Positions 1 through 8,406 are shown, counted from the first letter of the stretch. The stretch is DNA of 10,893 nt from Saccoglossus kowalevskii (GCF_000003605.2 NW_003156244.1:136788-147680); one strand, 5' to 3'. Numbers and translations: made by a program. The notes: generated by a model from the sequence alone, not told the origin.

Positions 1-14
1 CCCCCCCCCCCCCC
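1..14. repeat. poly-C homopolymer
   Basis: The window opens with 14 consecutive C, directly followed by a short non-repeated stretch containing GGATCC and then by the minisatellite. The run may extend left of the window. A homopolymer next to a tandem array can be genuine slippage DNA or an assembly-edge artefact. The sequence alone cannot separate these. Confidence 0.9.
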
Positions 15-29
15 TGGATCCGCCACTGG

Positions 30-505
30 CCTATGCGAGCACATAGCAGGGCGGTTGACTGTGCCTATGTGAGCACATAGCAGGGCAAATGACTGTCTAT
101 GCGAGTACATATTAGGGCAAATGAATGCGCCTATATAAGCACACATAGGACGATTGGCTGTGCCTATGCGAGCACATAGCAGGGCGGTTGACTGTGCATA
201 TGCGAGTACATAGAAGAGCGATTAACTGTGTCTATTAGGGGGAAATAATGCCTATGCGAGCACATAACAGGGCGATTGACTGTGCCTATGCGAGTGGGTA
301 AAATGGCGAATTACTGAGACTAAGTGAACACAAAGTTACTGTGTCTATGTGGGCACATAATATGGCTAATGTATGTGCCTATGCGAGCACACACCAAGGC
401 GAAAACTGTGCCCATGCGAGCATATAGTGGAACAAAATACAGTGCATATGTGAGCAGCAGGGCGAATGACTGTGTGTGCGAGGACATATTGGAGTGAATG
501 ACAGT
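30..505. repeat. degenerate minisatellite, about 34-bp unit, about 15 copies
   Basis: About 15 head-to-tail units of 33-34 bp, some shortened (for example 231-250 is about 20 bp). Units begin CCTATGCGAGCACATAGCAG and end with a GACTGTG-like tail. Clear units sit at 30-63, 64-96, 97-129, 130-162, 163-196, 197-230 and 251-284. Copies are closest to consensus on the left and decay to the right, fading near 505. The best units contain CTATG and CATAG separated by six bases, so each could form a 5-bp hairpin. There is no unique spacer between units, so this is a satellite-type array. No function is apparent. Confidence 0.9.
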
Positions 506-621
506 CTATTCATAGAGTAAAATTATACAACAATTGAAAAAATAACAATAATATAATGTATCAGTACTCATCTTATGATATACGTCAAGTGAAATCGGTT
601 TCTATGGAAACAATGTTGTAT

Positions 622-649
622 CTCTCGTTAAAGTTATTTTTAACGAGAG
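622..649. repeat. perfect 11-bp inverted repeat (hairpin)
   Basis: CTCTCGTTAAA at 622-632 and TTTAACGAGAG at 639-649 are exact reverse complements around a 6-base loop. It lies in the gene-free flank. It is not followed by a U-run on either strand and does not match the histone 3' stem-loop. It may be a transposon remnant or chance, and no role is claimed. Confidence 0.75.
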
Positions 650-802
650 TGGAGTTCTCCTAACGTTTATGCACCTAGTTTGGCAATATTATAATTACAG
701 TCGTTCGTACAAATACGTATTTTTAGCTACAATTCCCGACACCATACACGCCTTGTACAAAGCCAATATATTTGAAGAGGTTTCGGTGGTCGACTACCTA
801 CA

Positions 803-822
803 CGTCGCGTTCGTTCGCGACG
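803..822. repeat. GC-rich 7-bp hairpin
   Basis: CGTCGCG (803-809) and CGCGACG (816-822) pair perfectly around TTCGTT. The GC-rich stem stands out in AT-rich surroundings and carries several CpG dinucleotides. No function assigned. Confidence 0.65.
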
Positions 823-1940
823 CAGACGCACACGCCTGATATTCTTCTTCGCTGTTATAACCTAATCAATATCGTACAAAATGGTGGTTGTAATTGTACT
901 CCGAGTCACTTTCAGAAGTTGGATACTGACGAACAAGTTATCTATTTGGTCTACTAAAAACATGATCTTTAATTATAAACAACTCAAACAATTATCTAAT
1001 TATACTGACGTGAATGTTCTATTTAATGTTCTTGAATTTATGTACACTAGTGCTGATTTTCTACATGCATGTTTACTTGACATACAGGCACAGTTAGATT
1101 CGAGTTGTTTCCACCCGCATAAATAAAGCAAATATGACGCTACACTCATATGAGTATGACAATAACAGAAGAAATTAAGCGACGCCAAATTACGACACAC
1201 GTATGCAAAGCAATCCGCACAGATTCTTACTGTACTAAAAGAATCCCCAAATTTATCAACTACGTCTCATGAATATTTGTGTAATACGTACTCTCATATC
1301 ATAACAAATACAAATGACGTCACTCATCACATGGAAGCCCCTTAACGACGGAGCAAATAAATTATTAATTAATTAATTACCATATTTACAAATTACCTTC
1401 GATTTCCCTCTTAGAATTTTAAATAATGTCAATATACTATATAAAAGATATTTAGTACACGAACATTTGCTCCAGTTACAACCAGTGAACTAGTACGGTT
1501 ATGACAAAATGCTCCCATTAAATGACAGAACATAACCGTAACTACTGAATAATAATGATATAAACATCTCATACTAACTAGAAACTTCTTGGGAAATACT
1601 TCATTGTTTATACTCTTGGTTGTTGTATGTTGTAAATGATTTCCACAGTTTAATTTCAATTACTTAGTAATTATTAAGTAATCCACAATGCTTTTGATCC
1701 TGTTCCGCTGACTGTTCTGTTGTCTAAACCGGTTTGTAATGTTTTACTTCAATGTAGAAGCATCAGTGTTATCAATATCGACATTTATGCCACTCGGTCA
1801 CCTACCATTCATTATTTGTTCATTGCGGTAACTTAAAGTTTTAACACATCCAATGTCGTGTTTACATATGCAGAATAGGTGTACAATCCACTCTTGTCAA
1901 ATCGAATATTCTTGTATGAACACATATGCTATCATATGAT

Positions 1941-2089
1941 TTATTGAATGACGACACACCATGGCAGATGCATCATGAAGTACTGTATCAGCTCAGGAGA
2001 AGATCCAGGGCAGTTGGTTAGCTCCAGTTCTTCCAGGTTACGTAATTGCACTAGTCCAGATAGCCCAGCCGATGTCAACAACGGACAAC
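1941..2089 (-). CDS. FBXL16: FBXL16-like F-box/LRR protein, terminal coding exon
   Basis: Last coding exon of an F-box and leucine-rich-repeat protein. Read on the minus strand from 2089, GT completes a Gly codon begun in the upstream exon. It is followed by 48 codons starting [15 protein letters not shown], continuing [15 protein letters not shown] and a C-terminal LPWCVVIQ, then TAA at 1943-1941. The acceptor is strong: a pyrimidine-rich tract ending CCTCTGTAG just upstream (2090 and above). The peptide holds the final 25-residue cysteine-containing LRR (CPLL to ELTN) and the C-terminal cap. From memory this matches the end of vertebrate FBXL16 closely, including the [12 protein letters not shown] and [11 protein letters not shown] blocks. 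FBXL16 is an SKP1-binding-type F-box protein with a solenoid of LRRs for partner binding. Vertebrate work describes neuronal enrichment and PP2A-B55 binding, but activity in this organism is inference. The exon lacks an ATG reading start and is short, so simple ORF calling misses it. The identification is firm. Orthology over a closely related paralogue is likely but not proven. Confidence 0.92.
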
Positions 2090-2209
2090 CTACAGAGGAA
2101 CGGGGATAACATGATATATTCAGTTACGATTGTTCTAAATATCTTTGTTGCGATAGTTAGTGTTTAATGATACTACTGAGGAGGGGGTCCTCCTAATTGG
2201 CATGTCATG

Positions 2210-2369
2210 CTACGTATTTCTAATGGGCAGAATGAGGGATGTGTATCCGAAAGGACACACTGTGGACGTGTCTATAAAAGGACACGATGTAGAATGTGTC
2301 TCTAAGTACATATGGGTGTCGCCAAATGATCATAATTATATGGGATGTATTTCTAAACGAACATAATAT
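2210..2369. repeat. degenerate 27-bp tandem repeat, about 6 copies
   Basis: Head-to-tail units with a core GGATGTGTCTATAAAAGGAC. The best two are 2237-2263 and 2264-2290 (27 bp each), each ending GACACNNTGT. More diverged copies lie at about 2210-2236, 2291-2315, 2316-2340 and 2341-2369. The array lies inside the intron. The core partly resembles the 34-bp unit at the window start (GTGNCTAT followed by a G-CACA block). Confidence 0.7.
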
Positions 2370-2847
2370 CAGATGTGCAATGTATGGGACAAGAAGTGAA
2401 AAGGGCACGGAGTCGAACGATTCCATTCAATGTGCACGTCAATGTAGTTTAAAACCATGTGTCATTCTTGGAAACATTGCTTATGAGCGTATGTAACATG
2501 CAATAACATTAAAAGCATCGTCTATATAATGGATGGATAATTTAGATTGCAGTCTTCAACTGATTCTTGTGAACAGATACATTGTAATATATATTCATGT
2601 CGCACACAATAGAACATCCACTGCAATTTAACATATCAATGGCCCAAATAAAATGTCAAAACTGTACTAATGTCGAAGTAATGTATTTTAAGTAGCTACT
2701 GAACGTCATTTTCTCCGTAAATAATGTTCATTTATCGTCGTAAAACGTTTTATATCACAGTGTATAGTATAGTAGTGTGTGATTCATGACGAGATGTTAG
2801 TGAGACGAATTCCTAATGTGGACGATGAAAGATTATGCTGGACTCGC

Positions 2848-2929
2848 TAATGCGTGATTTTTGGTTCAGTGCGAGATTTCACGTATTGCGTGATTTTTTG
2901 TTTAGTGCGAGATTTCGCGTAATGCGTGG
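2848..2929. repeat. 36-bp tandem duplication, 2.3 copies
   Basis: Unit 1 (2848-2883) and unit 2 (2884-2919) share TGCGTGATTTTT, AGTGCGAGATTTC and a terminal CG, differing at a few bases. A third partial copy, TAATGCGTGG, follows at 2920-2929. The units are rich in CG dinucleotides compared with the surroundings. High similarity between units suggests a more recent duplication than the neighbouring 27-bp array. Confidence 0.85.
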
Positions 2930-2990
2930 AAGGCGCAGATCAAACGTCTGCCGCAAAAATATAATAATTTGAACTTGAATTCCTTATATT

Positions 2991-3023
2991 TGTGTATTAC
3001 TCTCGTTGTATACGTCATATATA
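2991..3023 (+). repeat. 33-bp dispersed repeat, copy 1
   Basis: Starts TGTGTATTAC and ends GTATACGTCATATATA. It matches 5084-5116 at 30 of 33 positions in the same orientation. This copy is bracketed by a 9-base direct repeat, ACTTGAATT, at 2973-2981 and 3023-3031, which could be an old target-site duplication. Confidence 0.7.
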
Positions 3024-4310
3024 CTTGAATTTGTCATAGTGTCTACATGTATGTGACTATGTAGGTGCACGTTTTCATTTGGGACAAGTTTTTATTGGTA
3101 TAAAGTTATAATCTAAATGCCACCTCTAAAACAACCATATACACAAGGCTACTTTTGTTATAGTTGTTATATGCCGATCTTTCATAGGTAAATGTGGCGT
3201 TGAGATCACAATTGATTATTATCAAAATTGTATAGCACATTATTGGGCGTGGAAATACCCCAAATAATATTTCGCGTTTCTCGAATGATTCGGGCGATTT
3301 TTTGACGTTGTTTCCCGCTCCCATGTTCAATTGCATGCACAACGCTGAGTCTCATAGTGAATTGAAAATGATATATATTAGTCATTTCCATAAATTACGG
3401 TTTGTATACGACTATGAAATTACGCCTACTCAATGGATTCAAATTGGGGGAGCGGCACTGTTCGTGATTACCGCCTCGTTACGTTAATTTAGCGACAATA
3501 GTGTGCGTGCATACGAGGAATGGTTTCTGTGATTGGTTTTGCTGTATTCAAAAAATAGTGGCTTTTATTTAGAGTGTATTCGCTATACATGATGTGAATA
3601 ATAATTAATTCATTTGGATTTACCAGCCTCAATAAATGTGGATAACCTGTGGCCTGTATAAAAAATATGCCCCATTGTAAGCAATTTAATAAGCACAATA
3701 TATCAACGTATATGTCCGTTGTTGGTGAAATAATTGGGAGTATAAATCTTTGTTTTGATTGCTACTAGCATCGGTTTGTAAAGGCCCCATCCTCCGTAAA
3801 CACAGTGTGTTTTTTGAACGAGTAGCGGAATTGTTGTTGCAGAGAATTTTACTGCAATCTTTTATGAGTCGATTTCACAAAATCTTGTTTTAAGATTACG
3901 TTCATTCACAGCTCAATAAATATTGTTGTCCGGCATGTCCTGGCTACATCCATCAATTATAATCGACTGGAGTTATTCACTGATGCAATTAATTGGATCC
4001 CAGATGATTTGAATGTGTCAAAAAAAATCTAAAAAGTCAAAGTCGGTGTTTAATGCATAAAGCAGCCAGATGAAAACTATTCTTGCTTGTCATTGAGAAA
4101 ACCCAGTGGTTTCACTATTTGCATGGCCACCGTCAAATAAAGCATATTGAATGAAATCTAATGGCATGTACATCAACATGTGTGATGGTTATGTCTATAG
4201 AAATATACTCTCCAGTTGTCGGCCAACCTCAAAATTTGTTCCATTGTTTAAGACCAGTAGACAATGAGACATTATGACCATTTGGTCAAAAATTATAAAA
4301 TCAAATCAAA

Positions 4311-4481
4311 TTAAACATTCACTGCGTACGACATCCAATAGCCTACGTCGGTGTGGACGGGTTTCACATTCTGCACGTAACAAACTCGGTTCTTGGGCCG
4401 AGGGAAAACATGCTCTGACGTAAGGCTAGGTGAATAGGCGCCCAAGCCACATGTGCCAAATATAGATATATTTGTAAACAT
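4311..4481 (-). other. unexplained GC-richer open segment in the intron (56 codons)
   Basis: A minus-strand frame from ATG (4481-4479) to TAA (4313-4311) gives 56 residues, including HVFPRPKNRVCYVQNVKPVH and a tail GYWMSYAVNV. The stretch about 4325-4455 is clearly richer in G and C than the surrounding intron, and the frame has the same sense as FBXL16. I recognise no protein family. It could be a fragment of a transposon, an unannotated alternative exon, or an accidental open frame caused by local GC content. It also contains inverted pairs: CTCGG (4385-4389) with CCGAG (4398-4402), and CTTGGGC (4392-4398) with GCCCAAG (4440-4446). Confidence 0.25.
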
Positions 4482-4638
4482 GTCAACTATTGCATCTTTT
4501 AAGGTTGCTCGCCGTATATAATGTTTCTGACTCGTAAAAATTGTGCTATCGTATATGTTATTGATAATTTAAGACCTCATTAAATGACGATTGCTGAATA
4601 CTACTTATATTAATACTGCATATTGTACTATATAATAC

Positions 4639-4787
4639 CTGCTAGTGACAACACGTGTAAAGTTCTCATACTGTAGAGATGTTGTAGTCCGAAGTCTTGT
4701 ACTTGGCAACACCATCTCAGATAGAGTGTCTTCATGCAGCTCATCGTAGACAGAAAACCCATACCTGTGTCTGTAATCCGTACACAC
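4639..4787 (-). CDS. FBXL16: FBXL16-like F-box/LRR protein, internal exon with two LRRs
   Basis: Internal 149-bp coding exon. On the minus strand the first base (G, 4787) ends a split codon, probably Arg. It is followed by 49 codons beginning [15 protein letters not shown], then [17 protein letters not shown] and ending LSLA, then one G of a split Gly codon. The acceptor is TTTTTTTTCATCCCTAG, with a plausible branch point CTGAT at 4809-4813, 22 bases from the AG. The donor is CAG|GTATTA. The peptide is exactly two 25-residue cysteine-type LRRs (CVRITDTG to LYLRW, and CCQVQDFGL to LSLAG) that would form part of the partner-binding solenoid. The RITDTG and [14 protein letters not shown] blocks are, from memory, nearly invariant in vertebrate FBXL16. 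It splices in frame to the exon at 1941-2089. Upstream exons carrying the F-box are not in the window. A generic FBXL protein (for example an FBXL20- or FBXL14-type) is less likely because of the [11 protein letters not shown] block. Confidence 0.93.
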
Positions 4788-5083
4788 CTAGGGATGAAAA
4801 AAAATTGAATCAGCAATAGTATATGTGATAATTATCAGTTTTGCTATACAATCAGACTAAAGACACGCACACACTCACTCACACGGAATTGAACTCTCGT
4901 TAACAGTGAAGTCTTGTTCTGCTAAATAACGTGGCGAACTGTTGCATTTCGTAAGGTGCCATTAGATAGCATTTGTCAACCAAGACCGGTCAATATTCTT
5001 CATTTGTCTTCTGGCCGTGACCATGCTATATATATTTGTTTTGTTGCCTTTAAAATATCATAGTCGTATGACTGAGCGCGGAA

Positions 5084-5116
5084 TGTGTATTACCCGTGTT
5101 GTATACGTCATATATA
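5084..5116 (+). repeat. 33-bp dispersed repeat, copy 2
   Basis: Same orientation as the copy at 2991-3023, with 30 of 33 bases identical: TGTGTATTAC at the left and GTATACGTCATATATA at the right. Here the right end runs on into a TA dinucleotide tract. The ACTTGAATT direct repeats that flank copy 1 are absent. Confidence 0.7.
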
Positions 5117-5604
5117 TATATTGGTTGTTGCATACTAGTATTACAAGTACGTGAATTAGGGTTAAAATGTTTAAAAGGTTGTGTGTATTGCAAGATACAT
5201 TATGAGTAGAAAACCAGCGTGATTTTCTAAATGATAGAATATCATTAAATCCTTGTATTGTTCGATGAGTATCTGTTTACCACACAGCTTGTCCTATTCA
5301 CTTTGCACTCTTAAAACCTTTCAGACGAAATGTCATACTGATCTTCCTTTCATCGAAAATGTTAAACCACTTAAACTCGATGACACCTTTCCTATTGAGT
5401 GGATTTCTATATGATACGTTGACATGTGACTAAGCGAGTATTCTATGTGCGATGCACTGTTGCTAGTCCTGATATTTTTAAGTGGAAATTAGAAGTGGTA
5501 TTCTTCAAATAAAGTACATTTTTATCACAGAAACATTTATTCCTTGTTCCGGTTGGGAACTACGCGAGTCCTTATTTCAAAATGTATTTTTTTACCACAC
5601 AACA

Positions 5605-5622
5605 TAATGTCTACGGACATTA
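5605..5622. repeat. 7-bp hairpin overlapping the tRNA-like relic
   Basis: TAATGTC (5605-5611) pairs with GACATTA (5616-5622) around TACG. The right arm is shared with the end of the tRNA-like segment at 5615-5686, so the two structures are mutually exclusive. Confidence 0.6.
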
Positions 5623-5686
5623 ACACAGGATTTCAATCCGGGATCTATCAACAAACCACCACGCTTCTGGTGACAATGCCATGTCC
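5615..5686 (-). other. possible tRNA-derived relic (72 nt)
   Basis: Read on the minus strand, a 72-base segment begins GGACAT and ends ATGTCC, giving a 6-bp acceptor-like stem at tRNA length. TGGCATTGTCAC near the 5' end resembles a pol III A box, matching about 9 of 12 consensus positions. GGATTGAAATCC in the 3' half resembles a damaged B box. A D-arm-like GCAT/AAGC pairing (one mismatch) and a T-arm-like CCGGA/TCCTG pairing (one mismatch, 6-base loop) can be drawn. The anticodon stem is poor and there are extra bases between the T arm and acceptor, so it is not a functional tRNA. An old tRNA-derived SINE head or tRNA pseudogene would fit. Chance resemblance cannot be excluded. Confidence 0.25.
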
Positions 5687-5897
5687 ACAATGAAGAAATA
5701 TATACATAATATTTATTCTAATAAATGCATGTAAATCAGCAATAACGAAATGATATTGTCCTACAATCAAATTAGTTTTCGTACTAGAAGCCGATGGCAC
5801 TGTATAATACTTTACACATTTTTATGTAATTTACATCCCAGTAGATGATAGTATTAAATGATGGAAATAAGTGACAGTTCGTAACGCAGATACGGCA

Positions 5898-5917
5898 ACT
5901 TATAACAAATTATAAGT
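5898..5917. repeat. 8-bp AT-rich hairpin
   Basis: ACTTATAA (5898-5905) and TTATAAGT (5910-5917) are perfect reverse complements around CAAA. In AT-rich intron DNA this may well be chance. Confidence 0.5.
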
Positions 5918-7097
5918 AAAAATTACTTGACAGGTCGTCTTTCCGTGTCACTGTTCGACATAAACTATGGTTGATAATTTATGTGTTCGTTATATGCATG
6001 CCATAATTAATATATAATCGTCATTTGGGATTAAAATGATATATTGCAGTCACCTACATCGTCATTACGCCGTACTCAACATACATACATAATACGGTAC
6101 AAAGCGAGGCTCTCTGTGGGTGTTACATTACAGAACAAATTAGGAGCGCTCGCTTTCTAAAATGCAGCGATAATAATCATATTGTAATCTTTGTATGACC
6201 AAGATCGCAAATATTCTATTAATAAAGACACGTCGGCATATGTGGCGTCACGGTCGTCCCACACGACGTATGCTGTATATGTAAAATTATAGCTTATTTG
6301 CATCAAATTTTAAAATAATCGTTTTACATTTTTGTATTATAATATATTTATCATATAATTCCCTTGTCCGATCACTGTCAAAAACAACTAAGTAACTATA
6401 GACATGCAAATATTACAATGATCATGTCAAATTATACATCTAATTTACACACTGTACGTAACTACAGATACGCCCACAATAAATCAGCCAAGAAAATAAT
6501 TCTGTGTTCTAATTATCGGAGTTATATTTTAACTTGTTGGGTTGGTTGCTATGGACACGCAACACTCCTCATCAATGTTGCCGATATCCATTTTATAGTA
6601 CGTGTGTATATACAATAGCATACTTTTATGTATATGCCACATTACCCGTCATTCCCTCTCCATAGCTAAAGACTGTTTGTGGAAAGATACCAAAGATGAT
6701 TTTTCTTCATTAACTCTTTCAACGATATCGTCAACTTTTGTCACTTATTACAAAAAGTAAATTCTGTGTTTTTAGCTTTTGGAAAATAATGTTTATATAA
6801 AGAAAATTGGTTCTTCTATTTTAATAGTTCGCGTTTGTAATTTATGTCATCATGTCAACTAAACTATACCGAAGATGGATTTCAAGGGTTCAACCCCTAA
6901 CACCACGTCGTTTTATGATTATCCAAAGGTACTCGACCTTATGACGCAGCTGTTCATATCAACCCTACACGGTACACAATTTGAGAAAAAGCTAAAATGA
7001 TTTGAATTGGTGAGATAAATTTCCCCATACACGGTTGTCAACACATTATTATTAATGCAGTTCGGTGACCACAGGAGTAGCTCCCCGGGCAGCCCAA

Positions 7098-7163
7098 TGC
7101 CAATCTAAAAGTCCCCTCAGACATAACTAATGGTCTTTGCATATCGATGTAGGGGGATTGGCA
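7098..7163. repeat. bulged inverted repeat
   Basis: TGCCAATC (7098-7105) pairs with GATTGGCA (7156-7163), and the adjacent CCCCT (7113-7117) pairs with AGGGG (7151-7155), leaving a 7-base bulge on the left arm. The segment is GC-richer than its flanks. The stem is too short and bulged for a typical microRNA precursor, and no function is assigned. Confidence 0.4.
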
Positions 7164-7399
7164 AAACAGGCTAAAAACTTTCAGTATTCGAATATGCTTA
7201 CAGCCAATCATTATTTTTATTTACGATGAATTATACTTAATTTTTCATACAAATGCAATGTTAAACAACAAATTTTAACATGCTCAAAAAACTAAAATGT
7301 ATTCACATTAAACAGTCCTCCTATGATTTATTCCAATTACTCAAACGGTGACGTATCGAATTTGGTCGTGGAAATCCCTGATCAAACAACACAAACACA

Positions 7400-7900
7400 T
7401 TCAACCTACTATTAGACCCCATGATTAACTATTTCACCCCATCCACAATCTCTGGGCACTATTTTCACGCAATCTTCATTTCGTTTACACCATAAGTAAA
7501 CCCCATTCATCCCACCTGCAGCCCATTTTCGATTCACCATCACTAAATCCCATTCGGAACAATCTCATCCCATCTGCAGTCCAATTCATCCCATCTTCAT
7601 CTCATTACTTAACTACAGTTGGGACTACCTCACCGAGCCGCAGGCCGTTTAAACCCCATTCGTAACCCTCTCGTCCCATCTGAATTTCAATATCGTTCAA
7701 TCAGCTGCTCTTTTTCAACATCACTTTACCTTATTCGAAACCACCTCACCCGTCATCACATCACTAAACCGCATTCGCAGCCATCCCATCTCATATGCAG
7801 CCATTGTCACCATCACTAACCCCAATTTGAAACCAACACATTCCATCTGTAGCCCAAATATCTTACCGTATATGAAACCCAATCTAGTCCTATCCAATCC
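7400..7900. repeat. C/T-rich degenerate minisatellite, about 50-bp unit
   Basis: The plus strand is strongly depleted of G. It repeats a theme of CACCATCACTAAACCCCATT, then CG plus AACC, then CATCCCATCTGCAGCCCA. The CATTCG anchor or its variants occur near 7504, 7551, 7657, 7732, 7772, 7823 and 7870, giving spacings mostly of 40-53 bp with one or two gaps of about twice that. In the FBXL16 pre-mRNA the strand is G/A-rich. Overlapping open frames on both strands (7619-7819 plus, 7721-7921 minus) are explained by the bias against stop codons and are not called as genes. Confidence 0.7.
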
Positions 7901-8406
7901 ACAAATTATTCGTCGTCTCAATAAGTCTAATCATATACCATTAAAAATAATTATTTCTCCATGACCAACCACACAAACGTCGCTTCATTAAGTCTACCCG
8001 CACATATTTCTCCATTTTAAGTAACATCGATTTGGATTTGACTTTTGGACACGTGTTTTGGTAGCACGTTTCTGTAAATTTGATAATCAGTATTTACGAC
8101 TAACCGAATAGAATCTGTAAGATGTAAATTACGTACACCTTTCTTTTGTCATTCATATCAATTGCACTGAATTGAATGTTAGTGATACTATATTAAGCTG
8201 AATGTAAGACGATCCCGTCTGTTTACGTAGGAGTGTCACCCCCGCATTTGCATATTTAACATTTCTCTTCCGGTTTTGATAATATGGCTGTTCCATGGAC
8301 GTTAACATGAATCGTGAGTCAATTTCAAACCTCATTACTCTTCCACCCACGCCTCATTAATTAAAGAAGGACGACAGGTTCACCGCCGTATTGAATGCAT
8401 TTGCAT

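Larger units (their letters stand above)
506..1940. other. 3' flank of the FBXL16-like gene; no gene recognised
   Basis: AT-rich sequence downstream of the minus-strand stop codon. The proximal part should hold the 3' UTR. The only AATAAA on the transcribed strand (1940-1945) overlaps the stop codon and cannot serve a normal 3' UTR. An ATTAAA on the minus strand at 1649-1654 is a weak alternative without an obvious GU-rich element after it. Short open frames on both strands (for example 772-957 and 881-1126 plus, 1429-1659 minus) have no recognisable motifs. Two hairpins (622-649 and 803-822) and a short TTAA run (1365-1379) are the only structures seen. Confidence 0.6.
2090..4638 (-). other. 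intron of the FBXL16-like gene, phase 1
   Basis: A 2,549-bp intron, read on the minus strand from donor G|GTATTA (4638 downward) to acceptor CTGTAG (ending at 2090). It interrupts a Gly codon after its first base (phase 1): G plus GT. It holds the 27-bp array (2210-2369), the 36-bp duplication (2848-2929), one copy of the 33-bp dispersed repeat (2991-3023), a small palindrome TGACCATTTGGTCA (4275-4288) and a GC-richer open segment (4311-4481). The remainder is AT-rich sequence without recognisable genes. Open frames at 3106-3391 (minus) and 3302-3487 (plus) show no family motif. Confidence 0.88.

Noticed and set aside
30-505. CRISPR-like array, because of regular units containing a short palindrome.
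   Set aside because: Units are contiguous with no unique spacers and are highly diverged, and the window is metazoan. It is a minisatellite.
772-1126. Overlapping plus-strand open frames of 61 and 81 codons.
   Set aside because: No recognisable motif or family, different frames overlapping each other, no flanking splice or promoter evidence, and a composition like the surrounding flank.
1429-1659. Minus-strand 76-codon open frame downstream of the FBXL16 stop.
   Set aside because: No family resemblance. It lies in the likely 3' UTR or flank, so an accidental frame is the simplest explanation.
1940-1945. AATAAA on the transcribed strand as a polyadenylation signal.
   Set aside because: It overlaps the stop codon. 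Cleavage 10-30 bases later would leave almost no 3' UTR, and no supporting downstream element is seen.
3106-3487. Open frames on both strands within the intron.
   Set aside because: Mutually overlapping, with no conserved motif, in AT-rich sequence. Accidental frames are expected here.
5674-5691. Minus-strand IVDMAL peptide resembling the ITDMAL segment expected in the preceding FBXL16 exon.
   Set aside because: The similarity stops after six residues, the continuation (SPEAWWFV) does not resemble an LRR, and the required LVLDR end and phase-2 donor are absent.
6870-6905. GGGTTCAACCCC as a tRNA T arm or pol III B box.
   Set aside because: No acceptor or D-arm pairing can be drawn at the right spacing. 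It is a short chance palindrome-like motif.
7619-7921. Open frames on both strands (66 codons each).
   Set aside because: Both fall in the C/T-rich minisatellite, whose composition lacks stop codons. They read as low-complexity repeat translations.
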